Assembly: GCA_027922465.2 (NCBI GenBank)
Contig: BQMF02000116.1
Coordinates: forward strand, 496,001 to 560,000
DNA from: Turritopsis dohrnii
Lineage: Eukaryota; Cnidaria; Hydrozoa; Anthoathecata; Oceaniidae
Reading direction: 5' to 3'
Length of the DNA stretch: 64,000 nt
Part shown: positions 26,901-38,700 of the stretch, piece by piece
Numbering within the stretch: position 1 is the first letter of the stretch
Layout of the letters: each line of letters starts with the position of its first letter
Program-made: the position numbers and the translations under genes
Notes under the pieces: generated by a model
Told to the model about the DNA's origin: nothing
What the model saw: only the letters and a program-made list of their open reading frames with translations
Databases searched by the model: none

Positions 26901-26990
26901 GAGAACTGTCTGAAAAACGAGAACTGTCTGAAAAACGAGAACTGTCTGAAAAATGAGAACTGTCTGGAAAACGAGAACTGTCTGGAAAAC
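26901..26990. repeat. 18-bp minisatellite, about five copies
   Basis: GAGAACTGTCTGAAAAAC repeated in tandem with minor changes (AAA to GAA, C to T). It would translate as ENCLKN repeats, but no gene context supports translation. Confidence 0.9.
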
Positions 26991-27129
26991 CCCGCGAGAA
27001 CTGTGAGACCTGGAAAAGTCTTCAGCTTGTTTTGATGCGCATATAGAAAGGTACTGTGATTTTATGATGATTTTGATAATTCTTTGTTTTAGTTGTTTGT
27101 GTAAACTTAGCCTCTGGAACTTACATAAT

Positions 27130-27600
27130 GCAATATATTGATAATTAGCAAGATAATTGGATTTTTCTACCGCGCATGCGTTACAGTATTTCAAAAACAT
27201 TACGGTCACCATCAGCATGTTCGTCTTACCATGCATACTAATGAAACCGACAGATATAGATTGACAATTAGCGAGATAATGGCGTTTTTTCTACTGCGCA
27301 TGCGTTACAGGATTTCGAAATCATTACAGTCACCATCAGCATGTTCGACTTACCTTGCATGAAGCCGATAGATATAGAGTGATATAGATATAGAGCGTTT
27401 TTTCTACTGCGCATCAACATGTTCGTCTTACCTTCTTGCATACTGATGAACCATTGTAAGATATGGATATGCCCTGAAATAGAGCATTATTAATTAATGA
27501 AGCCGACAGCTATAAATTGATAATTAGCGAGATAATTGCGTTTTTCCTGCTGTGCATGTGCTCAAGAATATCAAAATGTTACCATCAGCATGCGTAACAA
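27130..27600. repeat. Diverged tandem repeat with a unit of about 110-130 bp
   Basis: Three to four diverged copies sharing TTTTTCTACNGCGCATG, then ACCATCAGCATGTTCG, then GACAGATATAGATTGA (starts near 27164, 27290 and 27403, with a weaker copy near 27540). The third copy is internally deleted. Confidence 0.8.
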
Positions 27601-28079
27601 AATGGAATACTCTCAAGACAGTCATCTCCCGTATAGACACCAGGAAAAAAGCAGGTAAAATAGGATCACCAATTACAAAGTGGGGCAGGTAGTAATTACA
27701 AAGTGAGGCAGAAATTTCAAAGTGGGGCATAACACATCTACTCAAATTGATAATTTTAGGATGTATGATCCCTAAGTTACGGGGGAGTGATGTGATGGAT
27801 ATGTAGTTAAAATAAAAATGCGTAAACTTTGTTAAAAAGATCTTTTTTGTATAACTGTCATTTTATAAAGCAACAATAAAGTGGAGAAAAAATATCTGTT
27901 ATCTTTCTTTTGCCACCCGAATTAACATAGAGATCAAGTTCTTAATTTCCTGAACGACGTCACATATGTAGAAAGTATAGGAAGATGTGTTTTTCGCTTT
28001 CTGCTATTCTGTTTGCTTAATAAACAAATTTTATCTATACTGTGTCTAAACTCTGCGAAAAAAAACCATGCAAGACGCA

Positions 28080-28330
28080 TAATTCAGACGGCATTTGAAA
28101 GACATTTTATGAAAGGCCCGTCAGAGACGTCTTCAAGACGTTTTATACAAGGGCCTTCAAAGACCTCTTTATGACCGTTTCATTAAAAACGTTCTATGGA
28201 AGACCTGTCAAAAACGTCTTTGAGACGTTTCGTAAAAGACCTTTTTGAAAGACCTTTCAAAGATGTCTTCAGTCGTCTCAAAGACGTCCGTACCGTTTCA
28301 GACGTGTTAAAGACCTCTTATATTTACTGG
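28080..28330. repeat. AGACGT-rich degenerate repeat block
   Basis: More than ten imperfect copies of a motif close to AAGACGTCTT or AAGACCT, spaced about 10-25 bases apart and partly palindromic, with no coding potential. Confidence 0.7.
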
Positions 28331-28539
28331 GACACAGCATTTATTACTTTTTTCATGTACTTCATTTGAACTCGAATATTTCCCGCAAGTATGGATTTCT
28401 TATTGTTTAAAATTGATTTTCGGAAAGGCAGTTTTAGAGGGCTAAAAATCCAAAAATTTTCCTGGACCGTCGGCCTCCCCAACCCATGAGAGGGCCTCCT
28501 TAGATACTAGAAATATACTAATATTCATTTCGTGTCTAC

Positions 28540-29680
28540 GGCACTGAATGTGCTGTAGCTATGCTAGTGTTGCATTATTTCAAAAATTCATGTTGCTAAT
28601 TCCATCTAAGGCCCTTTTATAGTTTTTGATTGATTGATTATTGATATATTTTTAGTTAAGAAACATTACAAGTCCGTAACTGTTAAAAAATTTTCAATTA
28701 AAAGTCTTTATCATATATATAGTAGATATAAGAATGTTTACATAAACTATCTGAAATATAGATCGTCCTTGTACATATTGTTTCAAGTAACACGGGAAAC
28801 TCGTAGAAGATCATGAATGATCTTATCGCCGAGAACCGAGTGATTACACAGCGTAAATGTTACAATCTTACAATTTTATCAAACTGTTAGAAAGGAATAA
28901 GTATGTAACTAGACTTGACTTGAAAATTGATCAAAAATATTGAAGGATATTTTCAAATTTGATTGTTTTTAATAATTTCTTAAATTGAGGAACATATTCA
29001 ATATCTGAAAGAATATTCGATGATGAAACGAGAGCATTCCACAAGTGTGGTCCACGATATGAAATATTAAATTGACTGAGCTTATTTTTGAACATCGGCT
29101 TAAGCAAAATTCTTGAATTTCGAGTTGTATATTTGTTTTGGGGTTTGAGTGTGTAAAGACTATGAAAAACAGATGGCGATTGCTTCGTTTTGCACTTTAA
29201 CATAAAAATTAGAGTTTGGAAGATGTTAAGTTCGTATAGTGTTGGTATGAAGGATTCTGCAAAGAGAGGCTTTGTATGAGTAAAACGATCTTTATTGTGT
29301 ATAACTCTGATGGCATGCTTCTGACGTTGGAAAAGAGATGTTAGTTTACTTTTTTGTGTGCTAGCCCATATGACATTTGCATAGCTTAAGTGACTATGTA
29401 CAAAAGAATAATAAAGTTGCTTTAATAGATGTTTGTTCAAAATGGTTTTAGCTTTATATAATGCGCCAATTCCTTTGGATACTTTTGAGTGCACGTACTC
29501 AATTTGATTCGTCCATGTCAGATTTTCATCTACGTAAATTCCAAGGAACTTTGTGACTGTTTGTCTGGTTATTTTTGTGTTATTTATTTCTAATAGTGGA
29601 AGATTTAGTTCTATTGTATTTTTTTGAGAAAATTTACTAGTGTTGTTTATAAACTAGTTGCTTGTAAAAAAAGGCGTGTA
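28540..29680. mobile_element. Copy of a MITE family, split by a LINE insertion
   Basis: The left part (about 28548-28621, GCTATGCTAGTGTTGC...) and right part (29626-29680, GAGAAAATTTACTAGTG... ending CGTGTA) match 56538-56600 and 56621-56678 of the intact MITE at 55471-56676. The LINE at 28622-29625 lies between them. The left terminus was not found, so this copy is truncated on that side. Confidence 0.65.
28622..29625 (-). mobile_element. 5'-truncated LINE, reverse-transcriptase C-terminal region
   Basis: A minus-strand frame from about 29625 to 28931 encodes the region after the catalytic box of a LINE reverse transcriptase: TKFLGIYVDENLTWTNQI, HSKVSKGIGALYKAK, YYSFVHSHLSYANVIWAS and a terminal RGPHLWNAL. 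The frame is open to the stop but lacks the catalytic domain. The 3' tail is a (TCAA)n-type repeat at about 28630. It differs in sequence from the LINEs at 1-570 and 24-25 kb, so several lineages are present. Confidence 0.85.
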
Positions 29681-30427
29681 CTGACGTGAAAAGTGTTTAA
29701 ACACAAGGCTGTACAAAAGGAGCGTGAAGCTGGCTGTTAAAGCTGTCCAAAAAAAGTCTTTAAAAAAACGAGATGCAAGGGTGGAATGGGCGTCGACTAT
29801 ACGCGCCTTCCCCGATGATGATATCCATCCACCATCATGTGTCTTTTTTAGAACAGCTGACTCAGCATATCGATTAAAAATTTATTGCGAAGTTCATTTT
29901 CTTCCTTATTTTCCTACAGCTACCAAGAGTTTTGGGCACAAAAGGGTGACTTTTATTATGATTGGTTTATAATCGAAGTTACATGTGACTGTGACATTAT
30001 AATCGCTGGTGTTATAAAAATATACCAAGAAGTTCCAAACACGTCTTCTTGTGTGATTAGGAGGCAGGCTTCACGGCTTTGCAGTTCACTATCAAATCTG
30101 ACATATCGAAACTGCAGGTCACAAGTGTATTCATTTATAATAGCAATGTACCAGCTTCAAAAATTTGATATTGTGAAAATTAGATTGACAATGTGCAGTT
30201 GCTTCATGACAAAAAAATAGAAGGAAGGACGTTCTAAAAACCTGCCTATTGTTTGATTGACGTATTCTTCTGATGATGTTTGATGAGACATTCCTGGTGC
30301 ACATTGACACTATTATGTTGAAGGAATGTTAAAATTAGGAAGAAAGATTTTTCTAAGGTATAAGTTGTTAACCACAAAGCATAAATGTTAAGAAAAATTA
30401 TTCTGTATGCAAAGCAATGACTTACTA
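29681..30427. other. Intergenic, no supported gene
   Basis: Open frames of 80-110 codons are present on the plus strand (29724-29972, 29885-30220) without recognisable domains or conservation clues. Nothing is annotated. Confidence 0.45.
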
Positions 30428-30586
30428 CTTTTTGCTAAATAGTTTATTTCAGTTGCAGTGAAGTAAAAAAATGAGTAGATTCATTTTTTTACTTCACTGC
30501 CACTGGTAGCACACTCTTGGCCAGCTGGTAGGTTTGCTTTTGTTTTTTACTTTCAGTAAAGGCTGAAATAAACTATTTAGCAAAAA
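30428..30586. repeat. Nested palindrome
   Basis: The outer arms CTTTTTGCTAAATAGTTT... (30428-30452) and their reverse complement (30563-30586) enclose an inner hairpin. Its arms are GCAGTGAAGTAAAAAAATGA (30455-30474) and the reverse complement (30481-30500), with a six-base loop. This could be a foldback element or a cruciform-forming site. Confidence 0.85.
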
Positions 30587-31123
30587 TGACAGTATATTCA
30601 GAAAAAAATGTTTTTACACTCTCATTTTCAATGAAATGGAAAATTTAAAAATTCAACATGTTCAATTTTAACTTTTCAATGTCATGTTTTTCTATTGTTC
30701 TAAATCGAATCTATTGTTTTCGTGCATATGTTTGTTGCACGCAATGTGATTAAGATGAGAACGTAAAGGAAAACAACATTTTGAACACAAGACTAAATGA
30801 AGATGGAAGAAGCAACTGAGAATTTCATTGAAATTTGGAGGAGTCAACCAAGTTTACAGGATTTCAAATTCCCATTCTTCAGGGATAGGAATGAGAAAGC
30901 GTGGAAATGCCAAGTTCATTTCATCTATTTCAGGCATGGCTTCTCTCGTTCACTTCTTTGTTTTTGTTTCCTAAATTCCACTCTCTTTTTTTACAAAATA
31001 TAAACAACAACAGCAGCTGCTGTTTTTTCCCCAGAGTCCATGTTTGTAATTTTTCAATTTTTATGAGCCATTTTCTGAGAAATTTATTTATTTATTTATT
31101 CATTTATTAACTATTTATACAAG

Positions 31124-31454
31124 ATGGCGCCGTAGTATAGTGGTTATCACTCTCGTAATTCATGGGAGAGGTCGGGGTTCAATTCCCCTTGACGGCGATT
31201 CACCATGCGCGAGTGAATGTACCATAGCGCCGGGTCGACCCATGCCATGTGAGGGAAATTGGGTAGATGATACATCGGGTGTTGCAGGAGGTCATCCAGA
31301 AGAGCACAGGCCCTAGATTGGGTTTGTGTCACTCATGAGAGTGTCAAATACTTCGGAGCCTCCAACCTAAGCTGTGTCCCCTCCTGGAAAGCAGATGCAA
31401 TAGCAACTGAGTGAGGCTAGCCACGTAAAACAATACCAAATAAATAAATAAATA
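31124..31454 (+). mobile_element. tRNA-derived SINE
   Basis: A tRNA-like head (about 31126-31198) carries an A box TAGTATAGTGG (31133-31143) and a B box GGTTCAATTCC (31176-31186). A six-pair acceptor-like stem (CGCCGT with ACGGCG) surrounds them. The head continues into an unrelated body of about 240 bp and a 3' tail of (AAAT)n at 31436-31454. Body plus tail identify it as a SINE rather than a tRNA gene. The head resembles the tRNA-Asp/Glu/Gly type. Confidence 0.85.
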
Positions 31455-32680
31455 AGAACACTTCAACAATATATACAATAAAATTGTAACATATCGCTGT
31501 TATCAACGTGTGTCCTGTTGTAATAAACGTAAGGTTAAAAAGTTATAAAAGCAAGGTTATAAAAACAAGGATATAATAATAGAGAATAGATTTCACTGGC
31601 AATAATAATATTTGATATTTGATATTTCATATGCAGACAAAATAGGGCAAAGTCTAGAAGTGCTATTCACAGATTGTGTTTGTTTTCAGAACAGGCATCT
31701 GTCCAATTTTTTAAAAAACGTTCCTATCAGGTGTCAAGAAATATGGTCCGTAATATTGACAGTTTTTGGGGCGAAATTTCCAACATTGAATGTATATAAC
31801 TTCTATGTACTAGGATTTGCTGTTTTTATGATGATATAGGCTTGTCTTTTGATATTATCTCAAGCTATAGGCAGAATTCTACCACAAAATTTTAAAATCA
31901 GTGCCTTTATACCTTTTGATGTCTAGAATCAATGGACCATAACTACAAAAATTTATGGCTTTGCTGAAATTTGAGCCTGAATATCTCCCATGGGCATCAC
32001 TTGCAAAACGTTTTCTGTGGTTTATTTGAAAGTCACTTGAGTCTACATTCATTTCATAGAAAAAGATCTGTGTGAAAGTAAGGGCCTGGGGCTGAGTAGC
32101 TGCCCAAATACCAATTTTTGCTCAAACAATGCTTTAAAAAATAGCCCATAATGGCAGTGGCCTTAGGTCTGACAATATGGGACAGTATTTTACTTTCTTC
32201 TAACATTTTATCTTTCATGCATAAGGAAAAATCCATGTGCTCTGGTCATGATAAGGCTACAGAAACCTCAAAAGAAGCCTTGGAAAGCCAAATTTTACAT
32301 TAGATTTTTACTGAATTTCTCCAAAAATGGCTCTTAATGTCACTGGAATGTATCATTGAAAAATGATTCAGTTCTACTTCTTTTTCCAACTGTAAACTCA
32401 GACAAACCTTGCCTTGTTACAGTTAGACAGATTGAAACAAATATTTAACATTTCTTTAGTCATTTTGTAAAGACTGGGCATCTGTTGAAAATTAAAAGAA
32501 AAGTAATGTTGCCCTAAAAATAATGCTACATCAGCATTCATCCTCACACTTCTGATCATATGATCATTATAACAGTCAATGTGATGCTTCAGATGTTGGG
32601 CAGGAAATAGGAGATTAGCTAGGATATGGGTTTGAAGCAAAGAATCTGGTTTTTATTGATCAATATCTCGGTTCTTTTCA
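31455..32680. other. 5' flank of mib1, no supported gene
   Basis: No frame with recognisable domains. The mib1 promoter is expected here but no core element is evident. Confidence 0.45.
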
Positions 32681-32681
32681 G
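32672..32681 (+). promoter_or_regulatory. 3' splice acceptor in the mib1 leader
   Basis: GTTCTTTTCAG ends at 32681, 44 bases before the start codon. It marks the start of the exon that carries the ATG, after either a 5' UTR intron or a spliced-leader addition. Confidence 0.5.
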
Positions 32682-32702
32682 AACTAATAGCTTCTGTTTA
32701 TA

Positions 32703-32726
32703 ATGGTTTTGTTGGGTGATCTTTGA
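32703..32726 (+). promoter_or_regulatory. Short upstream ORF overlapping the mib1 start codon
   Basis: A seven-codon frame (ATG at 32703) ends in TGA at 32724-32726, whose A is also the first base of the mib1 ATG (TGATG). It lies downstream of the acceptor at 32681, so it should be in the mature mRNA. Such an arrangement can restrain translation or allow re-initiation. No experimental support. Confidence 0.45.
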
Positions 32727-35700
32727 TGGCAGTTGCTTCCATTTCTGTTGAGCCTCAAATATACATTGGATCAAGGGTTATTCGAGGGCCTGATTGGAAA
32801 TGGGGAAAGCAAGATGGTGGGGATGGCCATGTCGGAACAGTTCGCAATTTTGAAAGTCCTGAGGAAGTAGTGGTTGTTTGGGATAATGGAACAGCAGCGA
32901 ATTATAGATGCTTAGGAGCAAATGATTTAAGAATTCTTGACTCAGGTCCTGCAGGTACTCCTATTTCAAATGGTTTAAATATGGCAGATAATTCTTATAC
33001 CAGCGAACATGAATTATGAAGATGAAGTAATTATGAGGTGTTCATCTTTTTCTTTGGTAATTTAAAACTTGATGAATTATTCATTCTACTAGGTATTAAG
33101 CATGATGGAAGAAGCTGCAATGAATGCCAAGTGCAACCTATTTATGGTATTCGATGGCAATGTGTGGAGTGTGTTAATTTTGATTTATGCAGCATATGTT
33201 ATCATTCTGATAAACATCAACTTAGGCATCGATTTTATCGGATCAAAACACAAAGTGCTGAAAGGTAAGATATTTTGTTAGATGATTGATAAAGCATAAG
33301 CAATAATCAACACTAAGTGCTTTAATTATGTCTTTTATAATGTTTTTAGCAAACTTAAACAACATTTTATCGAACATTCTTTTCTGACATTGAATGACAT
33401 TTTGAATGGAAAATTCAAATATTCAGATGGAAATGTTGATGGAATGATGGAAATTCTTGCATCACAAACTTCTTTTTTATATAAACTCAAAATATTAACA
33501 CATAATTGGCAATGAATTTTATGGGTTCTGAAATCAAAATCGTTGGCATAGAAAAGCTAGGCAATATATTATACTAGTAGGCCGGGAAAAGTTCCTTAAC
33601 GGCTTTAAATTTCAAAAACAAGGTGCACAAACCCTTGGAAATAGGTGAAGAAAAATGAAATCACCAAATATTGAACACACTTGCTAAATATAAGATGTAA
33701 GTAACAGAGAGTGGTAAATTCAATAACAATGTTATAGAACTCAGAAAGTGTATTTTAGGTTTTAAAGATGGGTCTTGTATGACATTATTGACATTGAGTA
33801 AATATTGCAAAAAATATGAAGTCATCTGTACTACCTATTAGTGTTTTTGCTTCAAAAAATTCCATGCAAGGTGTTGATATGAAATACCAATTGGTTTTTA
33901 ATGTTTTACTTTGGGAATACCTTCACAGATGTTTTTTTATTATTATTATCATTCTTGCTCACCCATCCCAAGCCCGACTTTCTATTTTGATTGACTGATA
34001 GGCACTACGAGGGGAGATGTTACTTTCCCATTCCAGCTAATATGCATCTCAATTTTATCACAATTTATCCATCTCAATTTTGTCACAATTTATCTTACCT
34101 CTCACCCAGCTTTGTTGTTCCTGAAGCATCCCAAGGGACCAGGGACACAGTCAGTAGAATTTTTGTGAACCTCTGGTGTGCCAGCCAAATACATTACCGT
34201 TATGCCACTGCTGGTTGTGCGATCAACACTGTGTTGTAAACATCTTACAAGTAAACTTGCTTATCATTACACACCATCTACTTTAGAGTTGTTATGGATC
34301 CAAGAAGGAAGTGCAAAAAGATAACATGTCGTGGTATATATTCTGGTGCTAGAGTTGTTCGTGGTGTTGACTGGCATTGGGAAACACAAGATGGTATCTC
34401 TTTTTTCTTGGTCAAGAATTTTGGGGGTAATATGCAGAGTAAGAGTGTGCTGTGACATGCAAACCATTTGTATAATTGTGCAGTGCTATACCCAAATCAG
34501 ACCTTGAAATTTCAGTTGTGTGATTAATGGATAAACTAAGATCGGAGATGAATAGAAATATAAACAGCTTTTTGATTTCAGAATTTTGTTCATTTATAAC
34601 TAACTAGGTGATGCTGGAAAACGAGGGAAAGTGTCCGAGATACAAGATTGGAATTCATTATGCCCAAGAAGTGCTGCCTACGTTGTCTGGGATACTGGTG
34701 CTAAGAATCTTTACAGGCTTGGTTTTGAAGGAATGGTGAGTAATGTTTTTTCATAGTTATTTTTATAATGCCTGTTGTGGATGATATAAGCTGATCCAGT
34801 ATAAGTTCCTTTCCGATGTTTGGGAAGACATTCAAATTAGTTTTCAATCAAATGCAAAGTTTAGGGGTGCATATTTAGAGAACCCACAAGGATAACAATG
34901 TTTTGTTGGGTATGCTATATTGGCAATGGGTTAACATAAATATTGTGGTCTAAATTATTTTCAGTGAACTCTTTGATCAGATGGTCCCGTACATATTTTT
35001 TATCAGTTATTGTTATTATTTTTCGAGAGTGGTGTTGCAGCATAAGCAGTGACTGACTTAGAGAGAAAGTGTTAATTAGGTGAACTGTGTATAAATTACA
35101 GGGTGTGAAGTGAAAATTAGTCTCTCAGATAGGAGTCGTGGTGTTGTGTTAGTGCAGGGAGTGTGGTGCAATATAAGTGTATAGTGGGGTGCATTGTCCT
35201 GTTCTTGTGTCCTCCTTGTCAGTAGTCATTTTGTATCAGTGTGATGCGCAAGGTTGATGTCTCGTTTATTAATAATATAGAAATTATGATGTTTAAGTAA
35301 ATTAGAAGCTAGAAATGTGCAATAAAATGAGAGAAGTCTCTCATAGTATTACAAGGGTGTGTGAAAAAAAACGCGTGTATGAGTTTGCCAAGACAAAGGC
35401 AGAATTGTAGGTCCTTCATCAGGAGCTGACACCTACATTTGCACAATGTCAGTTCGTTTCTGGTGACCTATGGTACCATGGTCTATCAGCTCTACGAACT
35501 ACTCATACTTTTGGCAGGGGTTCTTGTATATACTATGGGTGACTTGGGAGGACGGGGGAACAAATGATAGAATTAAAAAACTTACGTTTAGGTAGCTGTG
35601 CTTGACTGCTACCTTGACTGCTTATATCAAGAAATAAAATCTTTCTGTTGTTTTTTGTTTGTGTCGCCGTGTCTATGGTGCGAAATTCGAATGACGTTGG

Positions 35701-38700
35701 ATTTGGATTCCATTGACGTAATCCTTGTGTTAAAAATGGTGGTTCGGTTTGGATTCGGTTTGGATTTTGTTGACGTGAATGTTTAAATGGGAATGTAAGT
35801 TGTATGGTGCGGTGTGAGTGTGTGCCTACTTAGGGACATTGTTGTGTATGTTGACGTAGAAGGTGTATGTGTTCTTATGGATGTAGAGGAGGGTGTGTAT
35901 GTCATGTTGTTTTGTTTTAGTTTGTGTGTGAAGTGGCGTGAATTTTGTGTGAGTTATGTGGACGACTTGTGTTTTCAGGCTGTGTTGTGGGTAAGTGTGA
36001 GTTGGAAATCGGTTATATGTGTTTGTGTGAGCTTTTGTGTGCAACATAGTTGTGTATGTGGACGTAGAAGGGGTATGTGTGCTTATAGATGTGGAGGAGG
36101 GTGTGTATGTCATGTGGTTTTGTTTTGTTTTGTTTTGTGTGTAAAGTGGTGTGGATTTTGTATGAGTTGGGTGGATGACGTGTGTATTGAGGCTGTTGGT
36201 TAGTGTGAGTTGGAAATGTATAGTGTATTGTTATTTTATTGGTATTTTATTGGTTATTTGTGTTTGTGTGGGCTTTTGGGTGGAAATGAGTGTGTGTCTG
36301 TGTGCAGATGAGTATATGTGTGTCGTGCTGGCTGATTGGTGTGTTTTTTGTGTGTGGCGTGGGAATGTGAAAAAGGTCGGTAAATGTGGATAATAATGGT
36401 AATCAAGGGATACTTTTAATTAACAACATAAGAATTGTTACAAATGATGATGAATACTTTTTATTGACAACATGAGGATTGTTACAAATAATAATGATAG
36501 AGCAATTGTTTGTAGAATAGTTTGAATAACTATAACAGTGCACAAGAATTAAATATTGAAAATGTTTTACCCAGCATGCATACATATATTTTGAACTTCT
36601 TACCAAACTGTTGCTGTACAAATATCACTTGTTGATTTATTAGGTTGATTTGAAATGTGTCTCAGATGCAAAGGGTCCTTCAATTTACAAAGAGCATTTA
36701 CCTTTACTTGGGAGAAAAGCCACTGGAAGTTCATCTGCAGATCATTCATTGTCAATTGGGGATCAAGTGCAAGTAGTTCTAGATATCGAAGTTGTTCATT
36801 CTCTGCAAGTTGGGCATGGGGGTTGGACAGATGGTATGGTTGAGGTAATTTTTTGAAATTTACATGGCTTTGATTTATATGTGTTATGAAAACGAAACAA
36901 CAGACCAACAAAGGCAATTTCAAATATATGCTTACTTCCAACATGTAATTTTTAGTTAGTGCATAAAAGAATCTGTCAATATTAAAGTTTTATGTGTAGT
37001 CAATGAATTTCATTAAAATGTTGGTGCTCATTCTGCTCTTGACTCTTTCTCGTTTTGATGTTTTTTGGTTTTTTTATTTTCAAAATTACGTTACGTTCTT
37101 TGTTGTTGTTTTTTGTTATTTTCCCTGCTTTTGATATCGAAGACTTTAATCTTGACTGATTTTGAGTTAGATCAAAGAGTTTGGGAGTCAACTGACCAAA
37201 ATATGAAATGTAAAGATTTTTTTAATAAAAGAAATAAAAATCATAAAAAAAAATTTATAATGTGTAAAGAAATAAATACTCAGTAGTGTGTGCTTTTTGG
37301 TGGATTAGTTTTGTTTGGGAAATAAGTCTGACCTAATATGTTTTGTTTGTGAATAAGAAAAAAGAGGTCTTAAAAGCTCCTTAATTCACACTATAAAGAA
37401 TTTAGTTTCTGTAATTTCATTCTGAGACAAGTACTTTGTATTAAAGTCTGTTCATAAATTATATGCACTGATTTCAGCTTTTATATAAAAACCAGGCTCA
37501 AGGGAATTTATGTAATTTGCTAAATCTGGTTTCCACATGGTAACTGAAATTAGTGCACATATTTTTTGAACAGACTTTAATTCTTTTATTTTGAAGGCTT
37601 TGAACTGCATTGGTATTGTTTCCGGGTTTGATGAAGATGGTGATGTTATCGTAGATTACACAAGTGGAAACCGGTTTGAGTTCTCTTGTCTCTCTTTGTT
37701 TTGTTTGACAAATTACGCAATTTTTATTTTGTAATGTTTTTAACTCTATACGACATTCAGATTTGTTATTTTTGAATTTTAGATGGACATTCAATCCTAC
37801 TGCCCTTACGCAATATAATGGACTTGATTTATCTTCTGAAACGAATATAGGAGAGGATGAAAATTTGGTGATTTACTCTCCAGTCACTCCTAATTTTGTG
37901 GCAGGAGATATTGTACAGATATTACCTGACGTTGATAAGATGAAACCCCTTCAAGCTGGACATGGTGAATGGACTGATGCCATGCTCTCGGTAAACCTCA
38001 CTTCATGTCATTATCATAACATTGATTTAACCTTCTAGCTATTATGTCTTTCCGTAATACCTCGATTAAGCACTCCCTCAAATGATTGCCCGCCAGAGAG
38101 GTGAAATTATTGAATATCATTGCCTCTATCGTGGACCCCAAAAAAAGTCAGTTATCCCTATTGATTCCCGAGATATTCCCCTGAAAACCTCACGTTCAAT
38201 TGGGGATGCAATGCAATGATTCCCTGTGATCATAAAAAAACTGACGTCACACCACATGCTTTTATAATAATTGTGAAAAAAGTGTCTCTCGCCTCTACAT
38301 GGTTTTATGCGCAATTAAGAAGACGTTGAAATTTAATTAAATATATCACTCTTTAAAATAAAAGTGTGACACACGTCCGCATATTAGGATATAGATATCT
38401 TAAGATTTCTATGTCTTGAATAACATTGAAAATTTTGTTCTTTAGACAGCTGGAAAAATTGGTTTTATTCAAAGAGTTTATAATGATGGTGATGTGAAGG
38501 TAAACGTTACTGTAGAATTAATTATTGTTGATGTTTGTTGTTTCAAAAATAATCATAACAATTATGTTTTTCTAAAGGTTGAAGTGAATGGTACTAGCTG
38601 GACATACAATTGCTTGTGTGTAAAAAAGGTTGTCTCAGCAAAAACGAAGACTGTCGGTATAATTTCATTTTTTATTAAATGTTTCTTTTTCAACTAATAT

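Larger units (their letters stand above)
32726..38656 (+). other. Ligand-recognition half of Mib1 (MIB/HERC2, ZZ, MIB repeats)
   Basis: Exon 1 encodes a MIB/HERC2 domain ([27 protein letters not shown]). Exon 2 encodes a ZZ zinc finger with CNEC, CVEC, CSIC and a His pair (HQLRH). Exons 3-4 encode the second MIB/HERC2 domain ([13 protein letters not shown]). Exons 5-9 encode the two MIB repeats, each with a GHGxW signature (GHGGWTDGM and GHGEWTDAM) and a GTSWTYN end. In vertebrate MIB1 these regions bind the Notch-ligand tails. Confidence 0.93.

Noticed and set aside
26901..26990. CRISPR-like array
   Set aside because: The units are contiguous with no spacers, and the genome is eukaryotic.
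26775..27035. Plus-strand protein with ENCLKN repeats
   Set aside because: It is the translation of an 18-bp minisatellite, with no splice or domain support.
29724..30220. Small plus-strand genes in the 29.7-30.2 kb region
   Set aside because: Overlapping short frames with no domain similarity or coding signature.
31126..31198. Functional tRNA gene
   Set aside because: A and B boxes are present, but the first acceptor pair fails and the sequence runs into a SINE body with an (AAAT)n tail.
31147..31332. Minus-strand 61-codon frame
   Set aside because: Antisense to the SINE body.
35814..36393. Cysteine/valine-rich proteins in the TG-rich block
   Set aside because: Low-complexity TG composition lying in an mib1 intron whose flanking exons match in phase.
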